Shown piece after piece: positions 44,142-52,639 of a stretch of 64,000 bases of DNA. The stretch is from Bradyrhizobium sp. cir1. GTDB lineage: Bacteria > Pseudomonadota > Alphaproteobacteria > Rhizobiales > Xanthobacteraceae. The translations under genes were made by a program, and so were the position numbers. A model generated the notes under the pieces. That model was not told where the DNA came from. It saw nothing but the letters and a program-made list of their open reading frames with translations, and made no database searches. Position 1 is the first letter of the stretch; each line of letters begins with the position of its first letter. The DNA lies in contig NZ_JACIHE010000002.1 in NCBI RefSeq assembly GCF_014198245.1, forward strand, positions 648,275 through 712,274, given 5' to 3'.

Positions 44142-45749
44142 ATGTCCAACTTCATGCGCCGGGGGCCTCGCGCGTTCGCCTCCAAACTCGCGCTGTCGGT
44201 CGTCGCGCTTTCAACGGCGCTGGCCTCGCCAGTGCTTGCGGCCGGCAAGACCATTACCGCGGTGATGCATTCCGACCTTCGCATCATCGACCCGATCTTC
44301 ACCACCGCCTACATCACGCGTGACCATGGCTACATGGTCTACGACACGCTGGTGGCCCCCGATTCGAGCTTCAAGATCCAGCCGCAGATGGCGGACTGGA
44401 AGATCTCCGACGACAAGCTGACCTACACTTTCACGCTGCGCGACGGCCTGAAGTGGCATGACGGCGCGCCCGTAACGGCGGAAGACTGCGTCGCCTCGCT
44501 CAAGCGCTGGGCCGCGGTCGACGGCATGGGCCAGAAGCTCATGGACTTCACGGCGAGCATCGAGGCGACCGATGCCAAGACCATCACGCTGAAGCTGAAG
44601 GAGCCCTACGGCCTCGTCCTCGACTCCATCGGCAAGCCATCCTCGCGCGTCGCCTTCATGATGCCGAAGCGTCTCGCCGAGACGCCGCCGGACAAGCAGA
44701 TCCCCGAGCAGATCGGCTCGGGTCCGTTCAAGTTCGTGCAGGGCGAATTCCAGCCCGGCGTGAAGGCGGTCTACGTCAAGAACACCGATTACGTGCCGCG
44801 CAAGGAGCCGGCGAGCTGGACCTCGGGCGGCAAGGTGGTGAAGGTGGACCGCGTCGAGTGGATCACCATGCCGGACTCGCAGACCGCGGTGAACGCGCTG
44901 CAGTCGGGCGACATCGACTTCATGGAAAACCTGCCGTATGACATGCTACCGGTGCTGGAAGCGAACAAGGAGCTCACGATCGAGGTCCTGAACAAGTTCG
45001 GCTATCAGACGCTCGGCCGGATGAACTTCCTCTATCCGCCGTTCGACAACGTGAAAGTGCGACGTGCTGCCTTGCTGGCCATGAACCAGAAGGACGTGCT
45101 CGACGCGCTGGTCGGCAATACCAAGTATCAGAAGATCTGCGGCGCGTTCTTCGTTTGCGATACGCCGTTTGCGACCGAGGTCGGCGCCGATACGCTGGTC
45201 AAGGGCAATGGCATGGCGGAAGCCAAGAAAGCGCTGGCCGAGTCCGGCTACGACGGCACCCCGATCGTGATCATGGCGCCCGGCGACGTCACGACCCTGA
45301 AGGCGCAGCCGATCGTCGCGGCCCAGCTGCTGCGCGAGGCCGGCTTCAAGGTCGATCTGCAAGCGACCGACTGGCAGACCGTGGTGAGCCGCCGCGCCAG
45401 CCAGAAGCCGCCGAAGGAGGGCGGCTGGAACATGTTCTTCACCAACTGGGTCGCGCCCGACGTGTCCAACCCGATCGCCAACCTCTCGATCGGCGGCCAG
45501 GGCAAGAAGGGCTGGTTCGGCTGGGCGGAAGACGCCAAGATCGAGCAGCTCAAGGACACCTTCGTCCGCGCGTCCTCGGTCGACGAGCAGAAGAAGATCG
45601 CAGCCGACATCCAGAAGGAAGCCTACGAGCAGGTCATCTACATCCCGCTCGGGCAGTACCTGCTGCCGAGCGGCTGGCGCAAATCGCTCTCCGGCGTGCT
45701 CGACGGCCCCGCAACGCCGCTGTTCTGGAGCGTCGACAAGTCGGAGTAA
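44142..45749 (+). CDS. Periplasmic substrate-binding protein, peptide ABC family (copy 1)
   Basis: The 535-residue SBP_bac_5 (DppA/OppA-type) protein has a signal peptide (LALSVVALSTALASPVLAAG). Family regions include YMVYDTLVAPDSSFKIQPQ, YTFTLRDGLKWHDGAPVTA and KQIPEQIGSGPFKFVQGEF. It captures peptides in the periplasm for the DppBCDF-like transporter encoded divergently. A CAGGAGAAAC ribosome site precedes the ATG. The next gene is a close tandem paralogue of identical length. Confidence 0.93.
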   Translation: MSNFMRRGPRAFASKLALSVVALSTALASPVLAAGKTITAVMHSDLRIIDPIFTTAYITRDHGYMVYDTLVAPDSSFKIQPQMADWKISDDKLTYTFTLRDGLKWHDGAPVTAEDCVASLKRWAAVDGMGQKLMDFTASIEATDAKTITLKLKEPYGLVLDSIGKPSSRVAFMMPKRLAETPPDKQIPEQIGSGPFKFVQGEFQPGVKAVYVKNTDYVPRKEPASWTSGGKVVKVDRVEWITMPDSQTAVNALQSGDIDFMENLPYDMLPVLEANKELTIEVLNKFGYQTLGRMNFLYPPFDNVKVRRAALLAMNQKDVLDALVGNTKYQKICGAFFVCDTPFATEVGADTLVKGNGMAEAKKALAESGYDGTPIVIMAPGDVTTLKAQPIVAAQLLREAGFKVDLQATDWQTVVSRRASQKPPKEGGWNMFFTNWVAPDVSNPIANLSIGGQGKKGWFGWAEDAKIEQLKDTFVRASSVDEQKKIAADIQKEAYEQVIYIPLGQYLLPSGWRKSLSGVLDGPATPLFWSVDKSE

Positions 45750-45753
45750 GGCC

Positions 45754-45857
45754 TAAAGCATGATCCGGAAAAGTGCGAAGCGGTTTTCCGAAAAGATCAT
45801 GCGTAAACAACAACCTAAAGCGCGATGACGATTCATCCAATTCTCATCGCGCTTTAG
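45754..45857. repeat. Dispersed repeat family E (AAGCATGATCCGGAAAAG)
   Basis: This palindromic repeat has ends AGCATGATCCGG ... GATCATGCG and a second hairpin TAAAGCGCGATGA ... TCATCGCGCTTTA. A nearly identical copy is at 61210-61310. It is inserted between the copy 1 stop and its terminator. Confidence 0.85.
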
Positions 45858-45904
45858 TCCAAGTAGGGAAAGACGCTTCTCGCGCCTTTCGTCCCGAACG
45901 TTAC

Positions 45905-45932
45905 GCGGCGCCGCTGTCATCAGCGGCGCCGC
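45905..45932 (+). terminator. Terminator hairpin after substrate-binding protein copy 1
   Basis: GCGGCGCCGCTG, loop tcat, CAGCGGCGCCGC is a 12-bp stem followed by TTG. The same hairpin follows copy 2 at 47621-47647, so it was duplicated with the gene. Confidence 0.75.
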
Positions 45933-45973
45933 TTGCCAGGAGAACTGCCAACAGAACTTCCAGGAGAACTTCG

Positions 45974-47581
45974 ATGTTCCAACTCATCCGCCGGGGACGT
46001 CTCGCGTTCGCCTCCAGACTTGCGCTTTCGATCGTGGCGCTTTCGGCACTGGCCTCGCCAGTTCTTGCCGTAGGCAAGACCATCACTGCCGTGATGCATT
46101 CGGATCTGCGCATCCTCGATCCGATCTTCACCAGCGCCTATATCTCGCGCGACCATGGCTACATGGTCTATGACACGCTGATCTCGACGGATTCGAACTT
46201 CAAGATCCAGCCGCAGATGGCGGATTGGAAGATCTCCGACGACAAGCTGACCTACACTTTCACGCTCCGCGATGGTCTGAAGTGGCATGACGGCACGCCC
46301 GTCACCGCGGAAGATTGCGTCGCCTCCCTGAAGCGCTGGGCCGCTGTCGACGGGATGGGCCAGCAGATGATGCTGTTCACCGCGAGCATCGAGGCGACCG
46401 ATCCCAGGACCATCACGCTGAAGCTGAAGGAGCCCTACGCGCTCGTGCTGGAATCGATCGGCAAGCCGTCCTCACGGGTCGCTTTCATGATGCCGAAGCG
46501 TCTCGCCGAGACGCCGGTGGACAAGCAGATCCCCGAGCAGATCGGCTCCGGCCCCTTCAAGTTCGTGCAGGGCGAATTCCAGCCGGGGGTGAAGTCGGTC
46601 TATGTCAAGAACACCGACTACGTGCCGCGCAAGGAGCCGGCGAACTGGACCACCGGCGGCAAGGTGGTGAAGGTCGACCGCGTCGAGTGGATCACCATGC
46701 CGGACGCGCAGACGGCGTTGAACGCGCTTCAGTCGGGTGACGTCGATTTCATGGAAATTCCTGCCATCGAAATGTTGCCCACCATCGAAGCCGACAAGGA
46801 GCTCAAGCTCGAGATCCTGAACAAGTTCGGCTACCAGACGGGCGCACGGATGAACTTCCTCCATCCGCCATTCGATAACGTCAAGGTCCGCCGCGCAGCA
46901 TTCCTGGCGATGAAGCAGAAGGACGTGCTCGATGCGCTGATCGGCAATCCCAAGTACTACAAGACTTGCGCCGCGGCCTTCATCTGCGACACGCCGTACG
47001 CGACGGAGGTTGGCGGTGAGACCCTCGCGAAGGGCGGGGACATTGCTGCGGCCAGGAAAGCGCTCGCCGAATCCGGTTACGACGGGACGCCGGTTGTGCT
47101 CATGGCGCCGGGCGACGTGCTGACGCTGAAGGCCCAGCCGATCGTGGTGGCTCAGCAGCTGCGCGAAGCCGGCTTCAAGGTCGACCTGCAGGCGACCGAC
47201 TGGCAGACGGTGGTGAGCCGGCGTGCCAGCCAGAAGCCCCCGAAGGAGGGCGGCTGGAACATGTTCATCACCAACTGGGTCAGCGCCGACGTGGACAATC
47301 CGATCTCCAACGTCGCTGTCGGCGGACAGGGCAAGAAGGGCGGCTGGTTCGGCTGGGCGGAGGACGCCAAGATCGAGCAGCTCAAGGACGCCTTCGTTCG
47401 CGCGACCTCGGCGGAGGATCGGAAGAAGATCGCGACCGAGATCCAGAAGGAGGCCTATGACCAGGTGCTCTACATGCCGCTCGGCCAGTATCAGGCGCCG
47501 AGCGCATGGCGGAAGTCGCTCACCGGCGTTATCGACGGCCCGGCAACGCCGGTGTTCTGGAACATCGACAAGTCGGAATAG
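45974..47581 (+). CDS. Periplasmic substrate-binding protein, peptide ABC family (copy 2)
   Basis: This tandem paralogue of the preceding gene is also 535 residues and nearly identical over long stretches (for example QIGSGPFKFVQGEFQPG and TDYVPRKEPA). Differences cluster in the middle lobe (VDFMEIPAIEMLPTIEADKE against IDFMENLPYDMLPVLEANKE), where ligand contacts are expected, so the two may bind different peptides. Signal peptide cleavage is near ALASPVLAVG. The ATG at 45974 is preceded by AGGAGAAC. A terminator hairpin follows the stop. Confidence 0.93.
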   Translation: MFQLIRRGRLAFASRLALSIVALSALASPVLAVGKTITAVMHSDLRILDPIFTSAYISRDHGYMVYDTLISTDSNFKIQPQMADWKISDDKLTYTFTLRDGLKWHDGTPVTAEDCVASLKRWAAVDGMGQQMMLFTASIEATDPRTITLKLKEPYALVLESIGKPSSRVAFMMPKRLAETPVDKQIPEQIGSGPFKFVQGEFQPGVKSVYVKNTDYVPRKEPANWTTGGKVVKVDRVEWITMPDAQTALNALQSGDVDFMEIPAIEMLPTIEADKELKLEILNKFGYQTGARMNFLHPPFDNVKVRRAAFLAMKQKDVLDALIGNPKYYKTCAAAFICDTPYATEVGGETLAKGGDIAAARKALAESGYDGTPVVLMAPGDVLTLKAQPIVVAQQLREAGFKVDLQATDWQTVVSRRASQKPPKEGGWNMFITNWVSADVDNPISNVAVGGQGKKGGWFGWAEDAKIEQLKDAFVRATSAEDRKKIATEIQKEAYDQVLYMPLGQYQAPSAWRKSLTGVIDGPATPVFWNIDKSE

Positions 47582-47620
47582 GGCGAGGGCGCATCTCGCG
47601 CCTTTCGGTTCAACCATTGC

Positions 47621-47655
47621 GCGGCGCCGCTGTCATCAGCGGCGCCGTTTCGTTT
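47621..47655 (+). terminator. Terminator hairpin after substrate-binding protein copy 2
   Basis: CGGCGCCGCTG, loop tcat, CAGCGGCGCCG forms an 11-bp stem followed by TTTCGTTT. It is a close copy of the hairpin at 45905-45932. Confidence 0.85.
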
Positions 47656-47814
47656 ATTGGTCTTGCGTTGGTTGAGGAGGCGAGCCGCTTTTTAACCTTT
47701 CCAGTTTCCAATTGTTGCTATTTGTTTCTGTTCTGAAATAGATGTGACGTCTTCCGCGCATCGTTTTCCTTGTCCCATTTGCTTCCCGTGCCGTTCGATT
47801 TTGCATTCCAGGCG

Positions 47815-49407
47815 ATGGCCGAACGGTCCGATCGTGCGCCGGCGCGCTGGCGCCGGCCCTTCCTGCGCTGGCTCGATGGCGTCGAGGCGGGCTGGGCTGT
47901 GCCGCTCCTCATCGCCTGCTTTGTCTTGGTCTGGACCCTCTATCTCGCCATCGCCTATGCCGGCGGCGGACTGCATCCCGATACGCTCGAAGCCTGGACG
48001 CTGGGACGGAATTTTGCCTTCGGCTACCACAAGCATCCGCCGCTGATGGGGTGGATTACGGCGGCGTGGACCTCAGTGTTTCCGCTCAGCGACTGGTCGC
48101 TGCAATTGATGGCGATGGCCAATGCCGGGCTCGCGCTGTTCTTTGTCGATCTGATCTCGCGGCAGTTCGTGACCGGGCACAAGCGCGTCCTGGTGCTGCT
48201 GCTGTTGATGCTGACGCCGGCCTATCAATTCCACGCCCAGCGTTTCAACGCCAATGCGGTGCTGCTTGCGACCTGGCCGCTGGCGACCTGGTGCTTCCTG
48301 CGCGCGTTCGAGACGCGCACCGCGCCATGGGCGGTCGCGGTGGGATTCACGACGGCGCTGGCGATGGTCGGCAAATATTACTCGATCTTCCTCGTCGCGA
48401 GCTTCGCCTTTGCCGCGCTGGCGCACCCGGGGCGGCGCGCCTATTTCTGCTCGGCATCGCCCTGGATCTCGGTCGCCGTCGGGCTCGCGGCGCTGTCGCC
48501 GCATCTGTATTGGCTCGCGACGACGGGCGCATCGACCTTCACCTATGCGTTGGCTCACGCCAACGGCAATGTTGTGAGCTCGCTCGGCGAGGTCAGAAAC
48601 TTCCTGCTGGGGTTGGCGGCGGCGATCAGCGTGTCGGCCGTGTTCTGGGCGTTGATCGCCGGCACGCGGGTGAAGCAGTTTCCGGCCGACTTTGCCGCGA
48701 TGAGCCCGGCCCTGCGACTTCTCTTCTACGTTGCGATCGGAACGATCGCGCTGCCGGTGCTGATTTCGCTCGCGATGGGAACGGATTTGCCGTCGCTGTG
48801 GGCGTTGCAGGGGCTGTTCCTGTTCGCGGTTCTCGTGGTCTGCGGCACGCGCTATCCGATCGAGCGCTTCTACACCGTCAACGTCACTGTGATCGTGGCC
48901 GGCGTCGCGCTCGCCGCGGTTCTGGTCGCGGCCCCGATCCATGCCGTCTATCGCAACGGCCACGGCTATGAAGAAGGGCGGAATTTCTACGCGCAGGCGG
49001 CGAGCGAGTTGACCCGCGAATGGCGCGAGCTGACCGGCGAGCCGTTGAGCGCCGTCAGCGGCGACGATTCGCTGGCGTTTGCCACCGCATTCTACAGCCC
49101 CGACCATCCGCGTTATGCACGGCCGTTCGTGTATCAGTACAATTGGGGCTTGCCGCGCAAAACGACGCTGGACCGCGGCTGGGCCGCGCTCTGTTTCCGC
49201 GACCAGGACCATTGCAGCCGCTGGATGGAGGGGGTGTCTTCGCGCGCCGAGCATTTCGTCAAGCGCGAGTTCACGGTGCAGGCAATGCTTTGGGGCAAGC
49301 CCGGCCTGACGCGGGAGGTGGTGGTGCTGATGGTGCCGCCGCGTGGACGAAGCTCGGCACCGGAGAGCGCTGAAGATTTCAGCGCGAGCAGGCGGGCTGC
49401 GGAGTAG
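47815..49407 (+). CDS. GT39-type membrane glycosyltransferase
   Basis: The polytopic protein of about 530 residues resembles the one at 90-1592. Its first periplasmic loop has LHPDTLEAWTLGRNFAFG followed by YHKHPPLMGW, the PMT_2 pattern with Asp/Glu and HPP. It has about 11 membrane segments and a soluble C-terminal part (about residues 400-530). The ATG at 47815 is my choice; TTG (47770) and GTG (47788) starts are also in frame and no ribosome site decides. It should transfer a sugar from a polyprenyl carrier. No sugar-synthesis genes are adjacent. Confidence 0.82.
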   Translation: MAERSDRAPARWRRPFLRWLDGVEAGWAVPLLIACFVLVWTLYLAIAYAGGGLHPDTLEAWTLGRNFAFGYHKHPPLMGWITAAWTSVFPLSDWSLQLMAMANAGLALFFVDLISRQFVTGHKRVLVLLLLMLTPAYQFHAQRFNANAVLLATWPLATWCFLRAFETRTAPWAVAVGFTTALAMVGKYYSIFLVASFAFAALAHPGRRAYFCSASPWISVAVGLAALSPHLYWLATTGASTFTYALAHANGNVVSSLGEVRNFLLGLAAAISVSAVFWALIAGTRVKQFPADFAAMSPALRLLFYVAIGTIALPVLISLAMGTDLPSLWALQGLFLFAVLVVCGTRYPIERFYTVNVTVIVAGVALAAVLVAAPIHAVYRNGHGYEEGRNFYAQAASELTREWRELTGEPLSAVSGDDSLAFATAFYSPDHPRYARPFVYQYNWGLPRKTTLDRGWAALCFRDQDHCSRWMEGVSSRAEHFVKREFTVQAMLWGKPGLTREVVVLMVPPRGRSSAPESAEDFSASRRAAE

Positions 49408-49416
49408 TGCCCGCGC

Positions 49417-49560
49417 TCAGCAGTGGCTGTCGCGCACTTGCTCGAGCCCTTCACTCGCGAAAGGCAGGCTTGTGTCTTGCCGTTCCTCGGAATGCCCTTG
49501 CTGTGGGGCGGGTTGCTTCACTTCCCACGCGGGCTGATCCGGCTTCTTCTTTGGTTCCAT
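49417..49560 (-). CDS. Small hypothetical protein, 47 residues
   Basis: This short reading frame begins MEPKKKPDQPAWEVKQPAP and ends LEQVRDSHC. It is very hydrophilic and Pro/Gln/Lys-rich, with no membrane segment and a lone C-terminal Cys. AGAGGA stands 7 bp before the ATG. It lies between the convergent GT39 gene and the Bcr-type exporter gene, 53 bp downstream of the latter. The function is unknown, and expression is not certain. Confidence 0.5.
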   Translation of the reverse strand: MEPKKKPDQPAWEVKQPAPQQGHSEERQDTSLPFASEGLEQVRDSHC

Positions 49561-49613
49561 CTCGCCATCCTCTCGATTGCTGCAGGACAACATGGAGGCG
49601 ACGGGGAAGTTCC

Positions 49614-50873
49614 TTAACTGACGGGACGATGATGCGGCTTGAACAGCCGTCCCTTCTCCACCACCAGCACGATTGCGAGCGCAGCCAGTGTCGACAGGAA
49701 GAAGCCGACCGAGAACGGCAGCAGCGTGCCGTCGAAGCTCTGGCCGATCGCCATGCCGACCACGATGCCGATCAGGGTCGTGATCGAGCCGTAGAGCGAC
49801 GAAGCGGTGCCGGCGATGTGGCCCTGCGGCTCCATGGCGAGCGCGGTGAAGTTGGCGACCATCATGCCGAACGAGAACATCATCAGCGCCGAAAGCGCCA
49901 TGAACAAAGCGAGCGGCAGCACACCGAGGAGCTCGGTCAGCAGCATCACGCCTGCCACAACGGTGTAGAGCGTCAGCGCGCCGTGCGAGATCACGCGCAT
50001 GCCAAGCCGTCCGACCAGCCTCGCGTTGAGGAAGCCTGCGATGGCGGTGCCGGCCGCAATCGCCGCGAAGGCGAGCGGGAAGTAATGGCCGAGATGATAG
50101 ATGCCGGTGAAGACCTGCTGGGCGCAGAACACATAGGCAAACAGTGCGCCGATGACGCTGCCGGCAGCCGTCGCATAGCCGATGGTCTGGCGGTTGGTCA
50201 CGGTCTGGCGGAAGGCCGAGAGCACGTCGGCCGGCGCGAGCGACCTGCGTTCCGATTCGGGAAGGGTTTCGGGCAGCCGCAGCACGCACCATGCGAGCGC
50301 GAGCAGGCCGTAGAGCATCAGCACGAAGAAGATGCCGCGCCAGGCCGTCACCAGCAGCACGGCCTGTCCGAATGACGGCGCGATCACCGGCACCGCGATG
50401 AACACCATCATCGCGAGCGACATCACGCTCGCCATGCGGCGGCCGACATAGCAGTCGCGCACGATCGAGGTCGCGATCACGCGCGTTGCCGAGGTGCCGA
50501 GGCCCTGCAGCGCGCGCGCCAGCAGCAGCGTCTCGAACGAGGGCGCGGCGACCGCCAGCACGCTCGCGACCGCGTAGACCGCCATGCCGCCGAGTAGCAC
50601 CGGGCGACGGCCGAAGCGGTCCGACAACGGGCCCATGACGAACTGGCCCGCGCCGAAGCCGATCAGGAAGGTCGACAGCACCAGCTGGAGATGATTGGCG
50701 ACGGGAATTTCGAAAGCCGCCCCGATATTGGGCAGCGCCGGCAGCATCATGTCCATCGCAAGCGGATTGAGCGCCATGATGGACGCGATCACGATGACGA
50801 ATTCGGGAAAACCCATGGGCCGGTGTCCCGAGGACACCCAACCGTCGGCATTGACGTCGGACAAGAAGCTCAC
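49614..50873 (-). CDS. Bcr/CflA-type drug-resistance MFS exporter
   Basis: The 419-residue protein has 12 membrane segments. The DHA1 Bcr/CflA signature is visible as ALNPLAMDMMLPALPNIGAAF, then GQFVMGPLSDRFGRRPVLLGG (loop-2 motif A) and RALQGLGTSATRVIATSIVRD (motif C region). It should expel small molecules by proton exchange. It is not adjacent to the TetR gene's operator, so that regulator probably does not control it, although both are on the minus strand with a 142-bp gap. Confidence 0.9.
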   Translation of the reverse strand: MSFLSDVNADGWVSSGHRPMGFPEFVIVIASIMALNPLAMDMMLPALPNIGAAFEIPVANHLQLVLSTFLIGFGAGQFVMGPLSDRFGRRPVLLGGMAVYAVASVLAVAAPSFETLLLARALQGLGTSATRVIATSIVRDCYVGRRMASVMSLAMMVFIAVPVIAPSFGQAVLLVTAWRGIFFVLMLYGLLALAWCVLRLPETLPESERRSLAPADVLSAFRQTVTNRQTIGYATAAGSVIGALFAYVFCAQQVFTGIYHLGHYFPLAFAAIAAGTAIAGFLNARLVGRLGMRVISHGALTLYTVVAGVMLLTELLGVLPLALFMALSALMMFSFGMMVANFTALAMEPQGHIAGTASSLYGSITTLIGIVVGMAIGQSFDGTLLPFSVGFFLSTLAALAIVLVVEKGRLFKPHHRPVS

Positions 50874-51015
50874 CTCTGAAATTCAGGGCTTCTTCTAACG
50901 TCCATGCTGCGGCGCACAACCCATGTTTCGGGATGGCTGTCAGGCGGGACGGCGGCGGACACGAGTTGGTGAGGTAGCCCGTCACTCCGCGGCGGCGTCG
51001 AGGGTTAAAGACGCA

Positions 51016-51600
51016 TTAAGCCCGGCGGTCCTGAGCTGATTCGACCAGGCCGAGCGCCAATTGCCCCGCGGTCTCGACATAGTCGAGATCGCGATGGATC
51101 AGCATCACGGTCGTGGCGCCGTCGAGCAGGATCACGATCTGGCGCGCGAGCGCCGTCGCACCGGCAACGCCGTGCTCGCTCAATTCCGTTGCGAGCCAGG
51201 CTTCGAAGCGTTTCTTGTGCGCCGCGCCGGCCTTGACCGCAGGATGTGCCGGGGTGTTTGCGAGCTCGGCAATCGTGCGGAGAAATCCGCAGCCGCGCCA
51301 GCGCGGCGTGTTCACGGAGTGGCCAAGCTTGGTGAAGAGGCCGCGGACCTTGTCGGCCACACTGCCGTCGGTCTCCGCGAACCAGCGCATGTAAAGCTCC
51401 AGTGTCGGCTGGTCCCGGGCTGCGATGGTTTCGGCGATGAGTTCGTCCTTGCTGGTGAAATGATAATAGAGCGTCTTCTTGGTCACGCCGGCCTTCTCGG
51501 CGACGGCATCCATGCTCACCGCCCTGATGCCTTCACCATAGAACAGGCGTGTCGCAGCAACGACGATCTGCTCCCGCGTGCTGTCACCCTGTTTCGACAT
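51016..51600 (-). CDS. TetR-family transcriptional repressor
   Basis: The 194-residue protein has an N-terminal helix-turn-helix (residues 8-55; GIRAVSMDAVAEKAGVTKKTLYYHF) and a helical ligand-binding C-terminal domain. It is divergent from an enoyl-CoA hydratase gene. A perfect palindromic operator lies between the two starts, 9-32 bp upstream of its own start codon, so it probably represses both itself and the hydratase until an acyl-CoA or related ligand binds. Confidence 0.92.
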   Translation of the reverse strand: MSKQGDSTREQIVVAATRLFYGEGIRAVSMDAVAEKAGVTKKTLYYHFTSKDELIAETIAARDQPTLELYMRWFAETDGSVADKVRGLFTKLGHSVNTPRWRGCGFLRTIAELANTPAHPAVKAGAAHKKRFEAWLATELSEHGVAGATALARQIVILLDGATTVMLIHRDLDYVETAGQLALGLVESAQDRRA

Positions 51601-51608
51601 CGATCCAA

Positions 51609-51632
51609 TGTATACCGCCTAGTGAGTATACA
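51609..51632. promoter_or_regulatory. TetR operator TGTATAC-N10-GTATACA
   Basis: Two perfectly inverted 7-bp half-sites lie 10 bp apart in the space between the divergent TetR and enoyl-CoA hydratase genes. GTATAC-type half-sites are common for TetR-family proteins. The site also argues against an ATG start at 51635 for the hydratase, as it would leave no room for a leader. Confidence 0.8.
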
Positions 51633-51688
51633 CAATGAAGCCGCTGTGGCTGACTTCCGCGCCTGTTCGACCTGGAAGGAGCCTGCAC

Positions 51689-52468
51689 TTGTCTGATCTC
51701 GTCCTCTCGGAAACGCGCGGCGCCGTCGCGCTGCTGACGTTCAATCGCCCGAACAAGCTCAACGCGCTGAGCTACGCGCTCATCGATCGCCTGATGACGA
51801 TCCTCGACCGCGTCGAGGACGATGCCAATATTCGTGCCGTCGTCCTGACCGGGGCGGGCGAGCGGGCGTTCTCGGCCGGCGCCGACATCGCCGAATTCTC
51901 CGAGAGCGTGAAAGCTGGGCCTGACGCCGCGGTGAAGGCGTTCGTGCGGCGCGGCCAGGCGATGACGGCGCGCCTCGAGGCGTTTCCGAAGCCGGTCATC
52001 GCCGCAGTCAACGGCATCGCCTTCGGCGGCGGCTGCGAGATCACGGAAGCCGTGCATCTTGCCGTCGCGAGCGAGCGGGCAAGCTTCGCCAAGCCCGAGA
52101 TTGCAATCGGCATCACGCCGACGTTTGGCGGCACCCAGCGCCTGCCGCGGCTCGCGGGCCGGAAGCGGGCGCTGGAATACCTGCTGACGGGAGATTCCTT
52201 TTCACCACAGCGAGCGCTCGAGATGGGATTGGTCAACCGCATCGTGCCGCACGAGCAGCTCATGGACGCCGCCTTCACGCTGGCGGGTCGCATCATCAGG
52301 CATTCGCAGCTGGCCGTCGCCCGGGTCATCACCGCCGCCACGCGCGGCCTCAACGTCTCCATCTCCGAAGGCCTTGCCATCGAGGGAGAGCAGTTCGCGC
52401 GCATGGCGGCAACACAGGATACGCGCGAAGCGCTCGATGCCTGGCTGGCCGCCCGCGCGTTGCGATAG
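51689..52468 (+). CDS. Enoyl-CoA hydratase
   Basis: I take the TTG at 51689 as start (MSDLVLSETRGAVALLTFN), because GGAAGGAG lies 8 bp before it. An ATG at 51635 is in frame but sits against the operator. The 259 residues have the full crotonase set: oxyanion loops GAGERAFSAGADI and AVNGIAFGGGCEI, and both catalytic glutamates (FAKPEIAIG and RALEYLLTG). It should hydrate trans-2-enoyl-CoA in beta-oxidation. Control by the divergent TetR gene is likely. Confidence 0.9.
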   Translation: MSDLVLSETRGAVALLTFNRPNKLNALSYALIDRLMTILDRVEDDANIRAVVLTGAGERAFSAGADIAEFSESVKAGPDAAVKAFVRRGQAMTARLEAFPKPVIAAVNGIAFGGGCEITEAVHLAVASERASFAKPEIAIGITPTFGGTQRLPRLAGRKRALEYLLTGDSFSPQRALEMGLVNRIVPHEQLMDAAFTLAGRIIRHSQLAVARVITAATRGLNVSISEGLAIEGEQFARMAATQDTREALDAWLAARALR

Positions 52469-52639
52469 GCAGGCGAGGAGTTCCGCTCGCATCCCGGCCG
52501 CGCGCCGGAAACCGATCATTCACCATAAGATCGCGAACGCCGCACCGGGGAGATGAATCCGCAACTCATCCTGTCCATTGTGGCCTGACGGCGCGCCGCA
52601 GGCGTCCCTGAGGAACCCGGCAAGACAAGGTATCTCGCA

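Noticed and set aside
47770..47814. TTG or GTG start for the second GT39 gene
   Set aside because: Neither has a ribosome binding site and the added residues lack family similarity, so the ATG at 47815 was kept, without certainty.
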